This document shows, in pieces, positions 57,188 through 64,000 of a stretch of DNA of 64,000 nucleotides (the first letter of the stretch is position 1; the number at the start of each line of letters is the position of its first letter). The notes under the pieces are model-generated. The model was not told the origin of the DNA, ran no database searches, and worked only from the letters and a program-made list of their open reading frames with translations. This DNA is from Balanoglossus misakiensis (Eukaryota > Hemichordata), in assembly GCA_040954595.2 (NCBI GenBank), contig CM082578.2, forward strand, positions 8,060,001 to 8,124,000. Reading direction: 5' to 3'. Made by a program: the position numbers and the translations under genes.

Positions 57188-58819
57188 ATGGAGTCGGATC
57201 TATTAGCGTCTGAAACCACTACATCAGGGTCTAATGACCGTGGAGCTGATGTTCAAAGTGATGATTCTGTGAAGACCGACAAGGTCACAAAAAGCAGCGT
57301 AAAGAAGGGAAATGCCCCTGGGACGGAAACCCAGAAGGCAATCTCCCGCCCTAAATCAAAGCCTGCCTCATCAAAACCAAAGTTGGTTTCGGAAGAGAAG
57401 GTAGGTGATATGATAGATAGCAAGGTTGCTCCGATTTTGGAATTGTTAGGTAAACTTTCTACTCAAATTGAACAACAATCTCTGTCAGGCGTTGGAGCCG
57501 CCAATTTTCCCGCCAAAAGTAACGCGCCCAATATGGCGGAAACCAATAGAAATAAATTGGGTCGTGTTGACATCCGGGCCGAGGAAACCCCGGGTACCAG
57601 CAGGAGTGAAGATGTACTAGATATTAACACTCCCTCTGAATTTGGCTCTCCTAAACGTAGTTGGAGGGAAAACCAGCATGAAAGCCAATCTACTCAGCAG
57701 AGTAACCCAGTGATGTTAAGGTTAGGACGTCCTGTAGAGTCCAATCTAACAGATCCTTATGAAAGCTTTGAGAATGAGGAGGAAAGTGACAAACAAAGTG
57801 TGTGCTCCTCAACTGATATCCCCTCAGGGGTGGAGAAAAGAATGTCAGATGTTCTTAGCAATCTCATTCTAGCTCTCAATATTGAAATTCCAGAGGAGGA
57901 AAAAGAGCAGAGAATTTCTTATTTAGATCAGGTTTTTAAGAATCTACCTGGTAATAAGAAACCTAAAGTACCAGCACTACCCATGGATGGGAGAATTGCT
58001 TCACTTTGGGCCAATACAGACAAAGGCCTACCCCACCTGTCTGCTTACAAGAAATCTCATGACATGTTATACCGGTGGGTGGACAAGGATTTTGATCAAT
58101 ATGGGAAAGTCCCCAGTGTGGAACAAGATGTACTTTCTCATATGGCAGTTGTAAATCAGGGCAGAAGGAAACTTGACCCTAAGACTAATAAAATAGATAA
58201 AGAGTTCACACAGGTAGATGCTTCTATCAGGCATTCTCTAAGGGTGACGTCGCATGCCAGCTTAATGTTTTCAGGTCTCATTAAAATGCTGCATGGAGAC
58301 ATACCATCATCAGATGAATATATAGCAGCAATAGCTGAAGAGATTGCAAAAGCGTTGGTTGAGATTGAGGATTTATCAGTAAGAGCCTCAACCAGATGCA
58401 CGTTGTTTCGTCGGGATCTTTTCCTTGATGAACTCAAAATCACTGATGAAGGAATCAAAACCGAGCTAAAGAAAATTCCCACCCATGGCCCAGATCTGTT
58501 CGGGGGGAAATTTTCTGAACTCACTCACAAGAGTGCAGAGAGGTTAAAAGACGCGCGTACAACCTCTGGGGTCTTCAAATCGATCAACTTTGCCAAGCGC
58601 AAACCCTATACTGACAAAGGGGACACGAGTAATGAGCCCCCACAAAAGTTGATGAGACTTGACCCTTTTCACCAGGGAAAAGGTCAAAGAGAAAACCCTA
58701 GATCTCAAAATAGCAAACCAAACAGGTATTTTCGCAACTATAGCTCACCCAAATCCAAGGCTGGGGAATTTAAAACCCATCAAGCTGGCAATTCCTTCAA
58801 ATTTGGTGAGAAACAATGA
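57188..58819 (+). CDS. DIRS gag-like protein
   Basis: Open frame of 543 residues in the expected first position of a DIRS element, preceded by the left inverted repeat and a short leader. The first 200 residues are Ser/Thr/Lys-rich and low in hydrophobic content. The middle (about 215-430) is more ordered, with a helix-rich segment around VEKRMSDVLSNLILAL and a later segment HASLMFSGLIKML. The end is basic, Asn/Gln-rich and probably nucleic-acid binding. No CCHC knuckle is visible, as is common in DIRS gag. The frame has no break. Identification rests on position and composition, not on a specific motif. Confidence 0.75.
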   Translation: MESDLLASETTTSGSNDRGADVQSDDSVKTDKVTKSSVKKGNAPGTETQKAISRPKSKPASSKPKLVSEEKVGDMIDSKVAPILELLGKLSTQIEQQSLSGVGAANFPAKSNAPNMAETNRNKLGRVDIRAEETPGTSRSEDVLDINTPSEFGSPKRSWRENQHESQSTQQSNPVMLRLGRPVESNLTDPYESFENEEESDKQSVCSSTDIPSGVEKRMSDVLSNLILALNIEIPEEEKEQRISYLDQVFKNLPGNKKPKVPALPMDGRIASLWANTDKGLPHLSAYKKSHDMLYRWVDKDFDQYGKVPSVEQDVLSHMAVVNQGRRKLDPKTNKIDKEFTQVDASIRHSLRVTSHASLMFSGLIKMLHGDIPSSDEYIAAIAEEIAKALVEIEDLSVRASTRCTLFRRDLFLDELKITDEGIKTELKKIPTHGPDLFGGKFSELTHKSAERLKDARTTSGVFKSINFAKRKPYTDKGDTSNEPPQKLMRLDPFHQGKGQRENPRSQNSKPNRYFRNYSSPKSKAGEFKTHQAGNSFKFGEKQ

Positions 58820-60416
58820 CTTTCAAACACTTCCCTTACCAAACATTCCGGTGGGGGGAAGACTAGGATATTTTCAAAAGGAATGGCAACCCATAACACA
58901 GGACGCTTGGGTGCTAGATGTAATAAAGGAGGGTTACAAACTAGAATTTCTATCACAACCTCCACGTTCCAAGGGTCTAAAGGAAACCCCCTGTCCTCAA
59001 GCGCAAGCAAATTGCATAAGGGAGGAAATATCTGTGCTATTAAGCAAAAGGGCCATCGAAATGGTCCCGCAAAATTTGGCTCAAAACGTAGTTGGAGGAA
59101 AATTCCTTCGCTTTGCCTTCGAGGGCAAGATATACCAATTCAGAGCCCTCCCCTTTGGCCTGTCGTCGGCACCAAGAATCTTCACAAAGATTGTAAAAGT
59201 GATTTTAGCATTCCTAAGGAGGAACTCACTCTTCCCGCTTGCATATCTAGACGATTGGCTTCTCAGACAAGCGGTAAGAAAAACATTAGTGAGTCAAAAC
59301 AGGGAAATGTTGACTCTAGTTGTTCGTTTAGGATGGATTCCAAACATAGAGAAGTCCGACCTTGTTCCCAAACAAATTTTCGAGTTTCTAGGAGCAAGTT
59401 TCAATTTGAAGAAAGGCCTAGTCTTTCCCTCACCGACCAGAAGAGGGGACATACATCATTGTATAACAGTAATCAAATCAAACACAAAACTACCAGTTCA
59501 ATGGTTTCTCAGGTTATTGGGGTTGATGGCCTCATGCATAGACCTAATCCCTTGGACACGTCTACACATGAGGCCAATCCAACTTCATGTTCCGGCCCAT
59601 TGGAGGCCACAAACCAGAAATCTACAAGCACGCATACCAATCTCAACCCACCTACTCAGTCACCTGCAGTGGTGGGAAGATTCAGCCAACCTGTTACAAG
59701 TAACGAGGTTGGATCAACCAACTGCAGATTTCACATTGACAACAGATGCTTCCCACTGGGGGTGGGGAGGTCACCTGGAAGGGCAACAAGTTGCCGGTCA
59801 GTGGTCACAGACCCAGAGGACAAAACATATCAATTGGTTGGAAATGCAAGCGGTATTCCTTTCGCTTCAACATTTCAAAGTTCTCCCAACAGAATGGACC
59901 CTGAGCCCAATGATTGTTCAGAAATTTTTTATGAAATGGGACAGGCCACACATAGATCTGTTTGCAACAAAGAGAAACAAACAACTCCCAATTTATGTAT
60001 CACCGATACCAGACCCAGAAGCCCTCGCGTATCCTCCGTTAATTCTTTTACACAAAGTTCTGAAAATCAAGAATCAGGATTGCATAGTAATCCTGATAGC
60101 ACCATTCTGGCCAAAACAACCATGGTTCCCAGAGCTGATGGAACTGCTAGTGGACATTCCACTTCGTCTTCCAATACAAGACAAAATGCTGTACCAGCCA
60201 CACAGCAAAATCTGTCATCCAGTTCCTCAGATATTCAAGTTAACTGCATGGAAGTTATCAAGGATCAGTTCATTGAGAAAGGCTTTTCTGTCCCAGCTGC
60301 AGTCAGAGCCTCAAAGGCACGAAGAAAGTCCACTTACAAAACATACGACTCAAGAGTCAGAATATTTTTCGCTTGGGCTAGAGAGAGAGATATATCTCCA
60401 CTGTCAGCAACTCTAG
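58659..60416 (+). CDS. DIRS reverse transcriptase / RNase H frame, with apparent in-frame deletions
   Basis: Open frame of 585 residues overlapping the end of gag by 161 bases and most of the recombinase frame. Recognisable DIRS order: PVGGRLGYFQKEW, the segment ending KRAIEMVP, then KFLRFAFEGKIYQFRALPFGLSSAPRIFTK, the catalytic AYLDDWLL (YLDD at 196-199), FLGASFNL, RNase H start TLTTDASHWGWGGHL, HINWLEMQAV, then EWTLSP, VDLFATKRN-like IDLFATKRN, and APFWPKQPWFPELMELL. Between KRAIEMVP and KFLRF (about 59070-59100) the usual block with VPKK and the motif A aspartate (DLKDAYF-like) is missing. Between LQHFKVL and PTEWTLSP (about 59880) the rest of RNase H is missing. A smaller gap is likely near 60030. 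RT is expected to be inactive. The true start may be a frameshift from gag rather than the ATG at 58659. Confidence 0.85.
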   Translation: MTLFTREKVKEKTLDLKIANQTGIFATIAHPNPRLGNLKPIKLAIPSNLVRNNDFQTLPLPNIPVGGRLGYFQKEWQPITQDAWVLDVIKEGYKLEFLSQPPRSKGLKETPCPQAQANCIREEISVLLSKRAIEMVPQNLAQNVVGGKFLRFAFEGKIYQFRALPFGLSSAPRIFTKIVKVILAFLRRNSLFPLAYLDDWLLRQAVRKTLVSQNREMLTLVVRLGWIPNIEKSDLVPKQIFEFLGASFNLKKGLVFPSPTRRGDIHHCITVIKSNTKLPVQWFLRLLGLMASCIDLIPWTRLHMRPIQLHVPAHWRPQTRNLQARIPISTHLLSHLQWWEDSANLLQVTRLDQPTADFTLTTDASHWGWGGHLEGQQVAGQWSQTQRTKHINWLEMQAVFLSLQHFKVLPTEWTLSPMIVQKFFMKWDRPHIDLFATKRNKQLPIYVSPIPDPEALAYPPLILLHKVLKIKNQDCIVILIAPFWPKQPWFPELMELLVDIPLRLPIQDKMLYQPHSKICHPVPQIFKLTAWKLSRISSLRKAFLSQLQSEPQRHEESPLTKHTTQESEYFSLGLEREIYLHCQQL

Positions 60417-61291
60417 GCCAAATAGCAGACTTTCTTGAATACCTTTTTGTCATAAAAAAATTACAAGCAAAAACTATAGCTGGATACCGTGCGGCTATCT
60501 CAGCAGTTCACCCAGGTTGGCAAGGTGTTCCCGTGGGTATGAATAAAGAACTGGAAAAGTTGATCAAAGCCTATTTTCAATGCAGGCCACCAGCCAGACG
60601 GTTAACCCCATCATGGGACTTACCCTTGGTACTACTTATGCTAAATAAGAAGCCTTTTGAACCCATGAGTTCAGCACCTCTAAAATGGGTCACCTTAAAA
60701 ACAATATTTTTACTAGCAATTGTGTCAGGTAGACGATGCAGTTATTTACACGCACTGTCTGTTAATGAAGGACACATTCGTTGGGATTCAGGTGGGGTTA
60801 CACTCATCCCAGCAGCAGGTTTCCTGGCTAAAAATGACTCTATGTCTTATATGGCCAAAAGCCTCAAAATTCCCAAATTATCAAACTTCTCAGGGGATAT
60901 TGAGGATAGACATATTTGTCCATGTAGAGCTTTGAAATATTATATCAAAGCCACAAAAGATATCAGAAATAATACAAGTCAACTGTTTATTACCTTTGGT
61001 CTAAACACAAAGAAACCAGCTTCTAAAGATACTCTGGCAAGCTGGATTGTCCAAGTAGTTAAGATGGCATATACAAATGCCACAGAAAAGGACCGTCTTC
61101 TAGTGAGAGCACATGACACTAGAAGTTTATCCTCTTCATGGGCATTATTCCAGGGAGTACCTATGAATGACATAATGGAGGCTGCCTCTTGGGCAGTGAA
61201 CACAACATTTACCTCTTTCTATCTGAGAGACATGTTAGAGGGCAGAGGCACATTTGGAAAGGCAGTGCTGAGCTCTACGAAGTTCAAGTAA
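58883..61291 (+). CDS. DIRS tyrosine recombinase (C-terminal ~350 residues of a longer open frame)
   Basis: The open frame runs 802 residues, but only the part from about 60248 (Met456) resembles a protein family. It has an N-terminal SAM-like core-binding segment with KSTYKTYDSRVRIFFAWARE and TIAGYRAAISAVH, then the catalytic domain with Arg617/618 in VSGRRCSYLHAL, His744 and Arg747 in AHDTRSLSSSW, and Tyr780 in FTSFYLRD. These form the R-H-R-Y set of tyrosine recombinases and match DIRS order. The upstream 455 residues lie opposite the RT/RNase H frame and have low-complexity Ser/Pro/Lys composition; they may be just an overlapping open frame. It shares the gag frame phase but is separated from it by the gag stop at 58817-58819. 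The recombinase domain appears intact. Confidence 0.85.
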   Translation: MATHNTGRLGARCNKGGLQTRISITTSTFQGSKGNPLSSSASKLHKGGNICAIKQKGHRNGPAKFGSKRSWRKIPSLCLRGQDIPIQSPPLWPVVGTKNLHKDCKSDFSIPKEELTLPACISRRLASQTSGKKNISESKQGNVDSSCSFRMDSKHREVRPCSQTNFRVSRSKFQFEERPSLSLTDQKRGHTSLYNSNQIKHKTTSSMVSQVIGVDGLMHRPNPLDTSTHEANPTSCSGPLEATNQKSTSTHTNLNPPTQSPAVVGRFSQPVTSNEVGSTNCRFHIDNRCFPLGVGRSPGRATSCRSVVTDPEDKTYQLVGNASGIPFASTFQSSPNRMDPEPNDCSEIFYEMGQATHRSVCNKEKQTTPNLCITDTRPRSPRVSSVNSFTQSSENQESGLHSNPDSTILAKTTMVPRADGTASGHSTSSSNTRQNAVPATQQNLSSSSSDIQVNCMEVIKDQFIEKGFSVPAAVRASKARRKSTYKTYDSRVRIFFAWARERDISPLSATLGQIADFLEYLFVIKKLQAKTIAGYRAAISAVHPGWQGVPVGMNKELEKLIKAYFQCRPPARRLTPSWDLPLVLLMLNKKPFEPMSSAPLKWVTLKTIFLLAIVSGRRCSYLHALSVNEGHIRWDSGGVTLIPAAGFLAKNDSMSYMAKSLKIPKLSNFSGDIEDRHICPCRALKYYIKATKDIRNNTSQLFITFGLNTKKPASKDTLASWIVQVVKMAYTNATEKDRLLVRAHDTRSLSSSWALFQGVPMNDIMEAASWAVNTTFTSFYLRDMLEGRGTFGKAVLSSTKFK

Positions 61292-61368
61292 TTTAGGTGA
61301 GGACATATAGGTTAAGGTCAATAATATTGGTCCTGATCCCCACCGCCTATTGAACTTTGAATTCTGTG

Positions 61369-61470
61369 TTAGCCTATAGTATGGTCCTAACAGGTGAGTA
61401 TAGATGCGCAGGAGAATACACTTTTCCATATTGAAAAGGTTTTCTCCTAGCATCATACTCACCTGTTAGG
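61369..61470. repeat. Internal complementary region (circle-junction template) of DIRS element
   Basis: 61369-61418 complements the left element end and 61413-61470 complements the right element end. In the DIRS replication model this segment aligns the two ends for circularisation. Confidence 0.88.
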
Positions 61471-61530
61471 CTCCCACCCGCCTCCCACACGTTCATGACC
61501 AATAAAACATATTTCTTTCGGGAGCGTCTC

Positions 61531-61655
61531 GAACATAAACTGAACTAGGACAGTGTCACATGGTCATGGCATGGGTTGGACGGGTCGATTTTCTCGACGG
61601 GGTAGACAGCTACTAGAGAACATTAGCCTATAGTATGGTCCTAACAGGTGAGTAT
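61531..61655 (-). repeat. Right inverted terminal repeat of DIRS element
   Basis: Exact reverse complement of 56798-56922. The element continues a further 42 bases to the right end at about 61697, a segment complemented by 61413-61455 of the internal region. Confidence 0.9.
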
Positions 61656-61697
61656 GATGCTAGGAGAAAACCTTTTCAATATGGAAAAGTGTATTCT

Positions 61698-64000
61698 ACA
61701 TTTTAACCATATAATGACAACCCCCTTAATATTAGAGTCGTTTGTAAGCCCTGACTTGAGTCCCCCATTTATTTTATTAACAAGTTCCCTTTCTGTATAG
61801 TCTGAGGGACAGATGTGTTCAATGATGGGGCAAATACATGTATTCACTGGTGCTTCCCTACCTTGGCAGAAGCATCAGTTTTCGAAGTATGTTAGGGATT
61901 CAAAATCCGTATTTTCTGCCCTCCTGCACCCCTTAGTTGCGCCATTACTCTGCACCCTCCAGTTGCTCTCAGGTCATAAGCTGAACCTCAGGGGAACTTC
62001 TAAAGCGCAAAATTAATGACTCAACTAGGGGGTGTAGGAGAGAGTGCTTGTTTTGTGATATGCGGAAAAGTACCGATTTTGGATCCGTCGCATACCTCAG
62101 TTTTCATCAGACGCGTAGTTCAGACGAACTCGCTTAGAATCACAGTTTTGCTGTCTGTGACATGCAATCATTTGCCATGCTCATTGTCATTTGCGGTGGA
62201 ATGACTTTTGGTATAATTTCAATTTTGTCTAGACATTGGAGAAATTACACAGATACGACCAGTTTGTCGAAATTATAAGTTCAAAACCGAGTACTGTATT
62301 TCAGGAACTGAAGTTACCGTCTTGGTTCATTGTGCATGTGGGGTGGTTTGCTGCTTAGAATGAAGAATTACAGAATTTACAGGCAGGGTTGGACCTTCAC
62401 AACACATTGATAAGTTTGCTTATTATACAGTCCAAGACTGGGTGATTTAACAAATATGATTATTAAAAATAAAAAAATGGTGAAAAAGTAGTTGAATCTC
62501 TACTTTTTCTTTAAGTCAAACCATTCTAAGGAACTGTGGATAAATAAAACTAAAGTGGTAACAAGTTTCATTTGACCTCAAACCAATCCACCTGAATTTA
62601 TACTTTGAACTTGAACTTTCACATAATGGCTACCCAGGCCCTCCCCCCAAAAGATGTGTTTGTTCTATCCCTCAAAATGAAAGTGAAATGAATTCAAGTG
62701 ACATGTTGTCCATAAACACAGTGGAAGAATTTATTCCTTGTAGCAATATCTTGGCCAGCCATATTATTGCTATAAAAAAGTCATGAAATTGTTGCACCAA
62801 AACTTAAATGCAAATATGCGTACGATAAATGGAACAGATTATATCCCACCCCTCAGCCACAACCATGAAGAAACTTTGTTTACCAGACATGTTTTAATAT
62901 CCACAGCCCCTGAGGTTGTTATGCAGATCTATTTTTACCTTCAACTTTGTTACATTCTTATTTGAATAAGATTAGCACAGCCAGTATTTTTTCTTCTTCA
63001 TCAAATAAAATCTGCAAAAATCAGCCATATTGGATTAGGTGTAACAAAATTAATGGATATGTCATGAAGTTGTCGTTTTTTCCGAACCCAATAGCTACAG
63101 CGGTTGGAAATTTGGGCCTTATCAAAGTAAACAAAAGGGGTAAATTCATCTCGGCTTTGAATTCTTTTTCAGTCCTTACCTTCAGTTGTACCACTTCTTT
63201 GGTAGGACGGGGTAGTGTTGTCCTTTGGCTTAAGTGTGAAATGTTATCAATTTAATTTTAATCAAGATGATTAAAAAGGAAAACAAACAAACTATAAGTG
63301 ATGTATTTATAAGACTGGTCTTTATTTGTCACCCTGTATTGAAGTACAGGTTTTCTTTCAGGGCGGTACCCAGGTCAGTGTTACCAGGGTTTCCCCACAC
63401 ATTTTATGGGGTCCCCCATTCTCCACACACAGACTAGCACGGAGAATTTTAACCTAGCTAAAGGGTCTGTACATAGTCTGCATGCTGATAGAGTATTGGT
63501 CACACCCCTTAGGTAGGTTAAAAGTATCCATGCTCGTCTTTGTGTGGAGAATGGGGTCCCCCCCCCCTTCCCCAGACTCAGCACAGCCCACAATTCGCTA
63601 CAATGCTCTTCACTGACGCGCCCTCAACCGTTTACCATACTTCAAAATTACACCATTTCACTTCACAGTCTTAATGGAAAGCATCTATTTATCATGTTTA
63701 TTCACAGAATTTAATTCAGAATACAGAGTACATTGCCGAACTTGTTAAATACTTCAATAAAGAGTTGTGCGTGACCTGTCACACTGAGACAACTAACACC
63801 AGTACTGCCCTAAATGGAAATTTAACTTCAGTCGAGGGACAAAGTTGTCCTATTTAAAATATTTTGGTCACTTTTGACTCAAGTAGTTATTTGAAATGTT
63901 ATGGACACTATGAGAATTTCACATATTTTGGGGATATATACCAGAAATGATGTCATTAAGGTGTAACAACCAGTGAGGCAGTGTGGTTTAATCAGCAGAC
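61698..64000. other. Right flank, nothing recognised
   Basis: No exon of a known family, RNA gene or complete repeat recognised on either strand. Contains short homopolymer C runs near 62640 and 63560. Longest open frames are about 100 codons and have no motif. Confidence 0.45.

Larger units (their letters stand above)
56781..61697 (+). mobile_element. DIRS-type tyrosine-recombinase retroelement with intact termini
   Basis: The left inverted repeat 56798-56922 and right 61531-61655 are exact reverse complements over 125 bases as read by eye. An internal complementary region at 61369-61470 has a first half complementary to the left end (56781-56830, 50 bases) and a second half complementary to the right end (61640-61697, 58 bases). 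The two halves share the six bases agaata, matching tattct present at both outer edges. That arrangement is the hallmark of DIRS elements, which use a circular intermediate and a tyrosine recombinase rather than an integrase, and leave no target duplication. Contents: gag-like frame, RT/RNase H frame, and tyrosine recombinase frame, all on the plus strand. AATAAA at about 61501 is a possible polyadenylation signal. Confidence 0.92.

Noticed and set aside
58156-58524. Minus-strand open frame of 122 codons inside gag
   Set aside because: Antisense shadow of the gag frame with no family similarity.
61698-64000. Possible further gene in the last 2.3 kb
   Set aside because: Checked open frames on both strands; none exceeds about 100 codons or shows a known motif.

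Overview
The window is animal nuclear DNA. It is intron-rich and AT-leaning, with GT-AG introns and compact genes. Joining exons by hand gives six conserved protein-coding genes; five are complete and close in frame at lengths near those of their human counterparts. The gene content (NAMPT, an unsplit delta/theta-type novel PKC, MTMR14, EI24, a HYI-type isomerase) plus an intron-rich structure and a DIRS-type retroelement suggest a non-vertebrate bilaterian, possibly a marine invertebrate deuterostome such as a lancelet or hemichordate. The species cannot be fixed from sequence alone.

Layout, left to right: 1-1924 (+) the last 206 codons of proteasome subunit PSMA5, cut by the window edge. 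3170-5842 (+) hydroxypyruvate isomerase HYI. 10329-18088 (-) NAMPT, whose large first intron holds a 3.4 kb duplicated repeat element (13317-16780) rich in nuclear-receptor-like AGGTCA direct repeats, followed by an 87-bp MITE-like element. 21531-23997 (-) BCAP31, with a likely noncoding first exon at about 25204. 27613-35834 (-) a novel protein kinase C of the delta/theta class. 41493-43979 (-) EI24, arranged head-to-head with 45731-54714 (+) MTMR14. 56781-61697 a DIRS-type tyrosine-recombinase retroelement with perfect 125-bp inverted repeats and a diagnostic internal complementary region. The last 2.3 kb and the spacers hold nothing I can identify as coding.

The genes are ordinary housekeeping and signalling genes with no operon-like logic. 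The exception is the divergent pair EI24 and MTMR14: both families act in autophagy, and here they share a 1.75 kb intergenic region. The most unusual object is the DIRS element. Its termini are pristine and gag and recombinase frames are open, but the reverse transcriptase/RNase H frame appears to lack the block with the first catalytic aspartate and a large part of RNase H, while staying open. It looks like a recently mobilised, catalytically defective derivative. No clearly new biological system was found; the best leads are this element, the DR1 array in NAMPT intron 1, and a Tyr-for-Trp state in the PKC C1B domain.
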